In this document: piece after piece, positions 6,142-12,441 of the stretch
How the letters are laid out: the number at the start of each line of letters is the position of its first letter
How positions within the stretch are numbered: position 1 is the first letter of the stretch
Assembly (NCBI GenBank): GCA_031278735.1
Contig: JAITJU010000256.1
Span: 1 to 12,441, forward strand
DNA: 12,441 bases
Direction of reading: 5' to 3'
Source: Zoogloeaceae bacterium
Lineage (GTDB): Bacteria > Pseudomonadota > Gammaproteobacteria > Burkholderiales > Rhodocyclaceae
Translations under genes and position numbers: made by a program
The notes under the pieces: model-generated
Seen by the model: the letters and a program-made list of their open reading frames with translations, nothing else
Told to the model about the DNA's origin: nothing
The model's database searches: none

Positions 6142-8763
6142 TCAGATAACGATATTGACCAGACGCCCTGGCACCACCACCACTTTTTTGGCGGCTTTGC
6201 CAGACATGAATTTCCGCGCGGACTCGGAAGCAAGGGCGGCGGCTTCGATGGCGGATTTATCGGCGCTGGCGGCGATTTTGAAGCTGCCGCGCAGTTTGCC
6301 GCCGATTTGAAGCATGAGTTCGATTTCCTCTTGCGCCAAGGCGTCCGGGTCGGCTTGCGGAAAGGCGGCTTGCGCCGCGTCCGCGCCGGGTTTCAGTTCG
6401 GCGTAGAGCGCCTGGCCGATGTGCGGCGCGACAGGAAAGAGCAGGAGCACGACGGCTTCCAGGATTTCCTGCGCCAGGGCGCGTCCCGGCGGGGAGGCGA
6501 GATCCGTCCTGTCATGGGCGTTCAAAAGCTCCATCACGGCGGCAATCGCCGTGTTGAACTGCTGACGGCGACCATAATCGTCACGCGCCTTGGCAATTGT
6601 TTGATGCAGCTTGCGACGCAGCGCCCGTTGCGGTTCGGACAGGTTTTCACTCCCGGTTGAGGGCGTTGCGGGTCCCTGACCATTGCCGACATGTTCGTAC
6701 ACGATTTTCCACAGACGGCGCAGGAATCGGTGCGTACCTTCTACTCCCGCGTCCGACCATTCGAGCGATTGCTCCGGCGGTGCCGCGAACATCATGAAGA
6801 GCCGCGCCGTATCGGCGCCATAGCGATCGATCAGTTCCTGCGGATCGACCCCGTTGTTCTTCGACTTGGACATTTTTTCCATGCCGCCGATCTCTACCGG
6901 CAAACCGTCGGCCTTGCGTCTTGCGGCAAGGACGCGACCCTGTTCGTTCTTTTCCAGTTCGACCTCCGCCAGATTGAACCACTTCCTCCCCTCGGTCTCT
7001 TCCCGGAAAAAGGTCGGCGCGAGCACCATGCCCTGGGTGAGCAGGCGACGAAACGGTTCCGCCGACACGATCTTCGTCCCCGCGCCGACATCGCGCACCA
7101 GCCGGGTAAAGAAGCGGGCGTAGAGGAGATGCAAGATGGCATGTTCAATGCCGCCGATATACTGGTCGATGCCGTTCTCGCACCAGTAATCCACTCGCTC
7201 GTCGAGCATGGCCTGGTCGTTGTCTGGACAGGCGTAGCGCAGGAAATACCAGGAGGATTCGACGAAGGTATCCAGGGTATCCGTCTCCCGCCGCGCGGGA
7301 GCGCCGCATCGGGGACAGGTCGTCTCGTAAAAGGAAGGCATTTTTGCGAGCGGCGAGCCGACGCCGGTAATGACCACGTCTTCCGGCAATCTCACGGGCA
7401 GGTCTTCGTCCGGAACCGGGACGTCGCCGCAGGCCGCGCAATGCACGATGGGAATCGGGCAGCCCCAGTAACGCTGGCGGGAAACCCCCCAGTCCCGGAG
7501 TCGAAACTGGGTTTTCTTCTCCCCCAACCCCAGCCGCGCGAGATCGGCGGCAATGGCGTCGACCGCCGCCGCGTGGGGAAGTCCGTCGTATTTGCCGGAG
7601 CCGACGCAGACCCCGCGCTCCTTTTCGCCATACCAGGGTTGCCAGGCGTCCGGGCGGAAGGTTTCGCCCGGCGCGGCGATGACCTGCCGGATCGGCAAGC
7701 CATATTTCCGCGCAAAGGCAAAATCGCGTTCGTCATGGGCGGGAACCGCCATCACCGCGCCGTCGCCATAGCTCATGAGCACGTAGTTGCCTACCCAGAC
7801 CGGGATTCTTTCGCCGCTGAGCGGGTGCCGCACGAATTGCCCCGTGGGCATACCCTTTTTTTCCATCGTCGCCAGATTTGCCTCGGAGACGCCGCCCTGG
7901 CGGCACTCATCAAGGAATGCGGCAAGTTCTGGGTTGTTCCTGGCGGCGTAGAGGGCGAGCGGATGCTCGGCGGCCACGGCGACGAAGGTGACGCCCATCA
8001 GGGTATCGGCGCGAGTGGTGAAGACCCAGAGCTTTTCCTCTTTTCCTTCGATCTCGTAGGGAAAGGCGAGCCGCACGCCGACGCTCTTGCCGATCCAGTT
8101 CTTCTGCATCCGGCGCACTTCCTCCGGCCAGTCGGCGAGGGCGTCGAGACCGGCGAGGAGTTCCTCGGCATAGGCGGTGATCCGCATGTAATACATGGGA
8201 ATCTCGCGCTTTTCCACCAACGCGCCGGAACGCCAGCCGCGCCCGTCGATTACCTGTTCGTTCGCGAGCACGGTCTGATCGACCGGGTCCCAATTGACCG
8301 TTCCCGATTTCTTGTAGATCAGATTCCTGGCAAACAGGCGGGTGAAAAGCCATTGTTCCCATCGGTAGTATTCGGGGGCGCAGGTTGCGAGTTCGCGCGT
8401 CCAGTCAATGGAAAAGCCCAGCGCGTAAAGTTGCTTTTTCATGTAGGCGATGTTCTCGCGCGTCCAGGTCGCCGGGGCGACGCCCTGCGCCAGCGCCGCG
8501 TTTTCCGCCGGCATTCCGAAGGCATCCCAGCCCATTGGCTGCAGGACGTTTTTCCCCAACATACGGTGAAACCGCGCGAGCGCATCGCCGATAGTGTAGT
8601 TCCGCACATGCCCCATGTGAAACTTGCCGGAAGGATAGGGGAACATGGAAAGGCAGTAGTACTTGGGCTTTCCGGCGTCTTCCGCGGCGCGGTCGGCGGC
8701 GGTGTTCCGCCAGTGTTCCTGGGCGGCGCGCTCGATGTCGGCGGGGAGGTACTTTTCCTGCAT
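6142..8763 (-). CDS. leuS: Leucyl-tRNA synthetase
   Basis: LeuRS charges tRNA-Leu with leucine in the cytoplasm and edits mischarged products. The 873-residue protein is a complete class I enzyme. It has HMGH (49-52, the HIGH signature) in the Rossmann fold and a CP1 editing domain with the Thr-rich FTTRADT (248-254) and AHDERDF, whose D344 is the conserved editing Asp. A probable zinc module has C442-x2-C445 and C483-x2-C486. The active-site segment WCENGIDQYIGGIEHAILHLL lies around 527-548, KMSKS is at 630-634, and the anticodon-binding and C-terminal tRNA-binding domains end in VNIVI. The length is close to E. coli LeuRS (860). ATG 8763 is preceded by only a weak Shine-Dalgarno. It heads the operon with lptE and holA. 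Confidence 0.99.
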   Translation of the reverse strand: MQEKYLPADIERAAQEHWRNTAADRAAEDAGKPKYYCLSMFPYPSGKFHMGHVRNYTIGDALARFHRMLGKNVLQPMGWDAFGMPAENAALAQGVAPATWTRENIAYMKKQLYALGFSIDWTRELATCAPEYYRWEQWLFTRLFARNLIYKKSGTVNWDPVDQTVLANEQVIDGRGWRSGALVEKREIPMYYMRITAYAEELLAGLDALADWPEEVRRMQKNWIGKSVGVRLAFPYEIEGKEEKLWVFTTRADTLMGVTFVAVAAEHPLALYAARNNPELAAFLDECRQGGVSEANLATMEKKGMPTGQFVRHPLSGERIPVWVGNYVLMSYGDGAVMAVPAHDERDFAFARKYGLPIRQVIAAPGETFRPDAWQPWYGEKERGVCVGSGKYDGLPHAAAVDAIAADLARLGLGEKKTQFRLRDWGVSRQRYWGCPIPIVHCAACGDVPVPDEDLPVRLPEDVVITGVGSPLAKMPSFYETTCPRCGAPARRETDTLDTFVESSWYFLRYACPDNDQAMLDERVDYWCENGIDQYIGGIEHAILHLLYARFFTRLVRDVGAGTKIVSAEPFRRLLTQGMVLAPTFFREETEGRKWFNLAEVELEKNEQGRVLAARRKADGLPVEIGGMEKMSKSKNNGVDPQELIDRYGADTARLFMMFAAPPEQSLEWSDAGVEGTHRFLRRLWKIVYEHVGNGQGPATPSTGSENLSEPQRALRRKLHQTIAKARDDYGRRQQFNTAIAAVMELLNAHDRTDLASPPGRALAQEILEAVVLLLFPVAPHIGQALYAELKPGADAAQAAFPQADPDALAQEEIELMLQIGGKLRGSFKIAASADKSAIEAAALASESARKFMSGKAAKKVVVVPGRLVNIVI

Positions 8764-8798
8764 GGCGAGAAGGTCTTTCGGAGAAGGGAAAGTCTGGC

Positions 8799-8828
8799 AT
8801 TATACGGGCGGCGGCAGGGAGATGTCAG
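8799..8828 (-). promoter_or_regulatory. Sigma-70 promoter of leuS-lptE-holA
   Basis: On the minus strand a perfect TATAAT (8804-8799) is preceded after 18 bp by CTGACA (8828-8823), 5 of 6 matches to TTGACA. The predicted start is about 8792, giving a leader of about 29 nt before the leuS ATG. This is a strong housekeeping-type promoter, fitting constitutive expression of an essential operon. Confidence 0.75.
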
Positions 8829-8843
8829 GGACGGAGGATGGAG

Positions 8844-8859
8844 CGCCCGCAAATGGGCG
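8844..8859. promoter_or_regulatory. Upstream dyad 1 (possible activator site)
   Basis: CGCCC (8844-8848) pairs with GGGCG (8855-8859) across 6 bp. It lies about 93-108 bp upstream of the predicted sigma-54 start site of fliK, a distance usual for enhancer-binding proteins. The sequence does not match a consensus I can name, so a role is inference only. Confidence 0.25.
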
Positions 8860-8864
8860 AGGGA

Positions 8865-8877
8865 AAAGCAAGGCTTT
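8865..8877. promoter_or_regulatory. Upstream dyad 2 (possible activator site)
   Basis: AAAGC (8865-8869) and GCTTT (8873-8877) form a perfect dyad with a 3-bp centre, lying about 75-87 bp upstream of the predicted fliK start site. As for the first dyad, position is the only argument for it being an enhancer site. Confidence 0.25.
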
Positions 8878-8924
8878 GCGCGTTTCCGGGGGCGAATGCG
8901 ATTCCTGCCGGGCGACCTTGTCTT

Positions 8925-8941
8925 CTGGCACGTCATTTGCT
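8925..8941 (+). promoter_or_regulatory. Sigma-54 (RpoN) promoter of fliKLMN
   Basis: CTGGCACGTCATTTGCT matches the sigma-54 consensus YTGGCACG-N4-TTGCW at every conserved position, with the -24 GG at 8927-8928 and the -12 GC at 8939-8940 in correct spacing. The predicted start is about 8952, which leaves a 28-nt leader before the fliK ATG. Sigma-54 promoters need an ATP-dependent enhancer-binding protein; for flagellar operons this is usually a FleQ/FlrA or FlrC/FleR-type regulator, none of which lies in the window. Confidence 0.85.
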
Positions 8942-8979
8942 CATATGGCCTGGAATTCTATAGGCATCGGATTTGAATC

Positions 8980-10173
8980 ATGAGCATTCAACTGGTTTCC
9001 GCGGCTGCGGCCGTGATCGCGAGCAATCTGCCTGCCGCTGGGACGGTGCCGGAAGGCGTGGTCGGGGCGGGCGGGTTTTCCGGCCTGATGGGGACGTTGT
9101 TGGCAAGCGCGGAAAAAGACAGCGCGGCGATCGATCTGGCGTCCTTGCCCGGCAAGGCGGATGCGAGCGCATCGAGCGCGCTGTTGCAGGCGGGATTGGC
9201 GCGTCTGTCGCGACAGTCGTTCGCGGAACTGGCGCAGGGCAAAGCCTTGCAAGAGGCGCAAGACATGCCTGTCCTGCCGTCGCCTACCGAAGTCGTCGCG
9301 CCGGATGCCTTGCCGTCCTTCCCGTCGGGCGACCTTCTGGCACAGCCGGAAGACGAAAAGCCGGTCGCGCCGGACGGGGAAGACGCGGCGAATCCCTTGC
9401 TGGGCGTACTATCGACGCCGGTCGAGACGTCACAGAAAATGCTCTCGCGCCTGCCGCTGGAAACGCGCGGACAGCGTGTCGGCACGGAGGCGGCGGGCGC
9501 GGGGGATATTCGGAGCGCCCTTGCCCTGGTGGGAGAAAAGGCGGAAGTTTTGTCGCAGAAATCGGCAAATCTTGCCACGAACCTTGCCGCGGAGACGGGA
9601 GACTTTGCGGATGTCCTGCACGAAAACATTCTGTCCGGCGCGGCGCGGCATCCCTTGCAAACGGGCGTTTTGGCGAACCCGACCAATGCGGGCGGCGGCA
9701 TGCGCCGAGACGCGCTGACGACGCCGCTTGCCTCGCCCGCCTGGCGGCAGGAATTTGGCGAGAAAATTGTCTGGATGGCAAAAAACGATCAGCAGCTGGC
9801 GCGTCTCAGCCTTTATCCCGCGCATTTGGGGCCGCTTTCCGTCACGCTGAATCTGGATGCGGACAAGGCCACCGCCGTGTTCGTCGCCGCCACGCAGGAG
9901 GCGCGGCAGGCCATCGAGGACGCCTTGCCGAGATTGCGCGAAATGCTCGCGGCGGCGGGCGTCTCGCTGGGACAGACCGATGTGGGCGCCGAGGAGCGCC
10001 AAGCGGGCATGTTCGATGAGGAAGGCGCCCGCGCCGCACCGCGCGAAAACCGCGATCAGCGCAACAAGAATGCAACGGCGGGAGAGGAAGGGACTATACT
10101 GGAGGCTCATTTGTCTGCGGAGGCTTCCGGATCGCTGCGCCGGGGGGCAGGCATGGTGGATTTGTTCGCCTGA
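8980..10173 (+). CDS. fliK: Flagellar hook-length control protein FliK
   Basis: FliK measures the growing hook and switches the export apparatus from hook to filament substrates. The 397-residue protein has a long, low-conservation N-terminal half rich in Ala, Ser and Pro, as usual for the ruler part. The C-terminal Flg_hook domain (about 250-335) holds WRQEFGEKIVWMAKNDQQ, then ARLSLYPAHLGPLSVTLNL, and finally a conserved helix around EARQAIEDALPRLREMLAAAGV. The tail after this is charged and ends in a short hydrophobic DLFA. The ATG at 8980 has only a weak Shine-Dalgarno (CGGA, 8968-8971). It is the first gene of fliK-L-M-N behind the sigma-54 promoter and is divergent from leuS; the usual upstream fliI/fliJ genes are not next to it. 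Confidence 0.93.
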   Translation: MSIQLVSAAAAVIASNLPAAGTVPEGVVGAGGFSGLMGTLLASAEKDSAAIDLASLPGKADASASSALLQAGLARLSRQSFAELAQGKALQEAQDMPVLPSPTEVVAPDALPSFPSGDLLAQPEDEKPVAPDGEDAANPLLGVLSTPVETSQKMLSRLPLETRGQRVGTEAAGAGDIRSALALVGEKAEVLSQKSANLATNLAAETGDFADVLHENILSGAARHPLQTGVLANPTNAGGGMRRDALTTPLASPAWRQEFGEKIVWMAKNDQQLARLSLYPAHLGPLSVTLNLDADKATAVFVAATQEARQAIEDALPRLREMLAAAGVSLGQTDVGAEERQAGMFDEEGARAAPRENRDQRNKNATAGEEGTILEAHLSAEASGSLRRGAGMVDLFA

Positions 10174-10207
10174 AGCGAATGTTGAACCAGTGAAAGGATA
10201 TTGACGC

Positions 10208-10750
10208 ATGGCTGCCAAAGATGCCGCGCCCGCGCCGGAAGGCAAGGCGCCTGGAAAAGGGAAGAAGCTGCTGCTCATCGTCGTGGCGCTGATCGTGGCG
10301 TTGGCCTTGGCTGCGGCAGTCGTGACGATTTTGCTGCTGACCAACAAGAGCGGCGACGAGGAAAATGGGGACGAAGAGGAGACGCAGGAAGTCGTCAGCA
10401 AAGTCGACAGCGGCGCGCCGCCGATCTTCGTCGCGCTGGACCCTTTCACGGTGAATCTGGCGCCCGCGCCGGACGATGGCGATCGCTATATGCAGTCGGT
10501 GATTTCTCTGGAAGTCGAAAGCCTGGAGGCGGATGCGGCGATCAAGGCGCAGATGCCGCGCATCCGCAACAATGCCGCGCTCATCATGTCGGGCAAAATG
10601 GCGTCCGAACTGATGACCCGTGAAGGCAAGGAAAAACTGGCGCAGGAGATTCGGGACGAAATCAACAATATCGTCAAGCCCGCCAAAAAAGGCAAGGCGT
10701 CGAGCGGCCCGGTCGTGTCGGTGCTGTTTACCTCGTTCATTATTCAGTAG
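10208..10750 (+). CDS. fliL: Flagellar basal-body-associated protein FliL
   Basis: FliL is a single-pass inner-membrane protein that surrounds and supports the stator (MotAB) units at the flagellar motor. The 180-residue protein has a short Lys-rich cytoplasmic N-terminus, one transmembrane helix at about 21-44, an acidic linker (DEENGDEEETQE) and a periplasmic FliL domain. That domain has FVALDPFTVNLA, DRYMQSVISLEVE and the characteristic C-terminal VVSVLFTSFIIQ. The acidic stretch after the membrane helix is rather long. AAAGGA (10193-10198) lies 9 bp before ATG 10208. The gene follows fliK after 34 bp and precedes fliM by 18 bp, with no promoter or terminator visible, so it is co-transcribed with them. 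Confidence 0.95.
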   Translation: MAAKDAAPAPEGKAPGKGKKLLLIVVALIVALALAAAVVTILLLTNKSGDEENGDEEETQEVVSKVDSGAPPIFVALDPFTVNLAPAPDDGDRYMQSVISLEVESLEADAAIKAQMPRIRNNAALIMSGKMASELMTREGKEKLAQEIRDEINNIVKPAKKGKASSGPVVSVLFTSFIIQ

Positions 10751-10768
10751 GATTCAAAGGGGGTTCTC

Positions 10769-11776
10769 ATGGTCGGTGATTTTCTCTCCCAGGAAGAGGT
10801 CGACGCCCTCTTGAAAGGCGTTACCGGGGAGGAGGACGCGCCGGAAGAAAAGGCGGTCGAGGCGGGCGGCGTGCGTTCCTACAACCTGGGCACGCAGGAG
10901 CGCATCGTGCGCGGGCGCATGCCGACGCTGGAGCTGATCAATGAGCGTTTCGCCCGCTACCTGCGCATCGGCATGTTCAACTACATGCACCGCAACGCTG
11001 AAGTTTCGGTCGGCCCGATCCGTGTGCAGAAGTACAGCGAATTCATCCGTAATCTGGTGGTGCCGACCAACCTGAATCTGGTCACGGCAAAACCCTTGCG
11101 CGGCACGGCGCTGTTCGTGTTCGATCCCAATCTGGTGTTTCTGGTGGTCGACAACATGTTCGGCAGCGACGGGCGTTTTCATTCGCGCGTCGAGGGACGG
11201 GAATTTACCGCCACGGAACAACGCATCATTCAGGGTTTGCTGGGCGTGGTGTTCGCCGATTATGGCCGCTCTTGGAAGCCGGTGTTCGACATCAATTTCG
11301 AATACATCCGCTCGGAGATGAATTCCCAGTTCGCCAATATCGCGACGCCCTCGGAAATCGTCATTTCCACGTCGTTTACCCTGGAATTCGGCGGCACGAC
11401 GGCGGACATGCACATCTGCTTTCCCTATTCCATGATCGAGCCGATTCGCGATCTGCTCTACAGCACCATGCAAAGTGATCAGGTCTTTTCGGACAAACGC
11501 TGGATCAGTATGCTGAGGAAGCAGTTGAAGGACGCGGAAGTCGAACTGGCGGCGCAACTGGGCAGCGGCGAAATCACGCTGCGGCAGATACTCAAACTGA
11601 AGGTCGGCGATGTGATTCCGCTCGTCATCCCGGACATCCTGAGCGTGACGATCGATAACATCGCCATCATGGAATGCCGTTATGGTCAACGCAACGGTCA
11701 GTACGCGCTAAAAGTGGAGCGCTTCATTCCCACGGAATCCGCGGATACCGCATTAGGAGGATCCAGAAATGGCTGA
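10769..11776 (+). CDS. fliM: Flagellar motor switch protein FliM
   Basis: FliM forms the middle of the C-ring, binds phosphorylated CheY and passes the switching signal to FliG. The 335-residue length is the same as usual (334 in E. coli). Parts visible in order are the N-terminal CheY-P-binding peptide FLSQEEVDALLKG (5-17), an acidic linker, the middle domain (about 45-235) and the C-terminal SpoA domain (about 250-325) with LGSGEITLRQILKLKVGDVI, which pairs with FliN. The FliG-contact motif, normally FGGDG, reads FGSDG here (131-135), a Gly-to-Ser change. A strong Shine-Dalgarno, AAGGGGG (10757-10763), is 5 bp from the ATG. The 3' end overlaps fliN by 8 bp. Confidence 0.98.
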   Translation: MVGDFLSQEEVDALLKGVTGEEDAPEEKAVEAGGVRSYNLGTQERIVRGRMPTLELINERFARYLRIGMFNYMHRNAEVSVGPIRVQKYSEFIRNLVVPTNLNLVTAKPLRGTALFVFDPNLVFLVVDNMFGSDGRFHSRVEGREFTATEQRIIQGLLGVVFADYGRSWKPVFDINFEYIRSEMNSQFANIATPSEIVISTSFTLEFGGTTADMHICFPYSMIEPIRDLLYSTMQSDQVFSDKRWISMLRKQLKDAEVELAAQLGSGEITLRQILKLKVGDVIPLVIPDILSVTIDNIAIMECRYGQRNGQYALKVERFIPTESADTALGGSRNG

Positions 11777-12251
11777 CGAACTCTCGGACGCACTGAGCAG
11801 CATGGGCATGGATACGGCTGGCGCCGTCACGGACAATGCCCAGAAGGGCGCAATTTCAGAAGACGACTGGGCGGCCGCCATGGCGGAACAGACGGTGGCC
11901 GATCAGGCCGCCGCGCCCGCCCAGGGCGCCAACACCAACATTTTCCCCAACTTCGGCAACGCGCCGGACGCTTCCGGCGGCAGCGTCATGAGCGAACTGG
12001 ACATGATTCTGGATATCCCCGTCCAGCTTACTGTGGAACTGGGACGCACCCGCATCGCCATCAAGAATCTGCTGCAACTGGCGCACGGCTCGGTTGTTGA
12101 ACTGGACGCCATGGCGGGCGAGCCGATGGGTGTGCTGGTCAACGGCACCCTGATCGCGCAGGGCGAGGTGGTGGTGGTCAACGATAAATTCGGCATCCGC
12201 CTGACCGACATCATCACGCCTTCGGAACGGATGCGAAAACTGGGGCATTGA
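11769..12251 (+). CDS. fliN: Flagellar motor switch protein FliN
   Basis: FliN forms the bottom ring of the C-ring with FliM and also docks the FliH-FliI export ATPase. The 160-residue protein has an N-terminal region of about 75 residues that is acidic and Ala-rich and poorly conserved, including DDWAAAMAEQ. The SpoA domain (about 78-148) contains LDIPVQLTVELGRTRIAIKN, GSVVELD, EPMGVLVNGTLIAQGEVVVV and FGIRLTDI, and the protein ends SERMRKLGH. The start ATG 11769 lies inside the end of fliM (8-bp overlap) and is served by TAGGAGG (11754-11760) 8 bp upstream, within fliM. It is the last gene of the operon: a strong terminator follows 22 bp after the stop, and fliOPQR do not follow. Confidence 0.98.
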   Translation: MADELSDALSSMGMDTAGAVTDNAQKGAISEDDWAAAMAEQTVADQAAAPAQGANTNIFPNFGNAPDASGGSVMSELDMILDIPVQLTVELGRTRIAIKNLLQLAHGSVVELDAMAGEPMGVLVNGTLIAQGEVVVVNDKFGIRLTDIITPSERMRKLGH

Positions 12252-12273
12252 GACGTGCCTTTCCGCCCGGAAG

Positions 12274-12318
12274 CGGGGGAATTCAGGCGACGACGCCTGA
12301 ATTCCCCCGTCTTTCCTT
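12274..12318 (+). terminator. Rho-independent terminator after fliN
   Basis: A perfect 16-bp stem, 12274-12289 with 12294-12309, has a 4-nt loop (ACGA) and is followed by TCTTTCCTT. Its outer part is GC-rich (CGGGGG/CCCCCG). It lies 22 bp beyond the fliN stop and between converging genes, so it ends the fliKLMN transcript. The T tract is interrupted by C, and the other strand has no T tract, so it works best in the plus direction. Confidence 0.88.
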
Positions 12319-12339
12319 GAGCGAGGGGAAAGCCCTGCG

Positions 12340-12441
12340 TCAATGTCTGGGCTTCTTTTCGCCGCGCGGACGCTTTTTGGCGTTGTCGCGATGGAAGCGA
12401 TGGAAATCATCGAAGATTTTTTTCTGTTCTTCGGCAAGCTG
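12340..12441 (-). CDS. C-terminal end of an unidentified protein (5' part outside window)
   Basis: On the minus strand an open frame enters from the window edge and ends at TGA 12342-12340, giving 33 residues. It starts QLAEEQKKIFDDFHRFHRDN and ends in a Lys/Arg-rich tail, KKRPRGEKKPRH. The helical, basic end looks like a real protein terminus, and the fliN terminator at 12274-12309 would fit a boundary between converging genes. No family can be named from so short a piece. It is not the shadow of any other gene, since nothing else occupies this stretch. Confidence 0.55.
   Translation of the reverse strand, partial: QLAEEQKKIFDDFHRFHRDNAKKRPRGEKKPRH

Noticed and set aside
6691..8976. A 761-residue plus-strand open frame opposite leuS
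   Set aside because: It is antisense to an intact leucyl-tRNA synthetase with all motifs. Long antisense frames are common in GC-rich genes, and this one shows no recognisable domain.
9430..10449. A 339-residue minus-strand open frame opposite fliK and fliL
   Set aside because: It crosses two well-supported flagellar genes and shows no domain or Shine-Dalgarno support.
10754..11689. A 311-residue minus-strand open frame opposite fliM
   Set aside because: It is a shadow of fliM; its His/Asp/Arg-rich translation is typical of antisense frames.

Overview
The window is a stretch of a GC-rich proteobacterial chromosome, most likely a betaproteobacterium or a close relative. This rests on the Gram-negative form of GyrB, the leuS-lptE-holA gene order, an FNR-type regulator divergent from hemN, and a flagellar operon; no taxonomic search could be run. 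Coding density is high. All genes are intact apart from the two cut by the window edges. I see no insertion sequence, CRISPR array, rRNA or tRNA.

Layout: (1) 2-835, the 3' part of gyrB, followed by a small AhpD-like protein gene (967-1317). (2) 1355-4331, an oxygen-response block: hemN (minus) diverges from an fnr/anr-type gene (plus), which overlaps by ATGA a gene for a DsbD_2/TauE-SafE-like membrane protein. The hemN-fnr spacer holds a palindromic FNR/ANR box (2811-2824) centred exactly 41.5 bp upstream of the start site predicted from a GATAAT -10 element of hemN. (3) 4332-4536, a 205-bp gap between converging genes with two hairpins. (4) 4537-8763, the minus-strand housekeeping operon leuS-lptE-holA behind a good sigma-70 promoter. 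(5) 8980-12251, the flagellar operon fliK-fliL-fliM-fliN, preceded by a consensus sigma-54 (-24/-12) promoter at 8925-8941 and closed by a 16-bp perfect-stem terminator (12274-12309). (6) 12340-12441, the C-terminal end of an unidentified minus-strand gene that converges on fliN.

Functional picture: in low oxygen an [4Fe-4S] FNR protein would switch on oxygen-independent haem synthesis (HemN). It is co-expressed with a membrane protein whose relatives often sit beside cbb3 oxidase genes. The fliKLMN operon supplies hook-length control and the stator-associated and switch (C-ring) parts of the flagellum. Its sigma-54 promoter suggests a FleQ/FlrC-like flagellar hierarchy rather than an FlhDC one.

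No gene here belongs to a clearly new system. The most informative signals are regulatory: the FNR box geometry, the sigma-54 promoter with two upstream dyads, and the way the terminator cuts fliKLMN off from fliOPQR.
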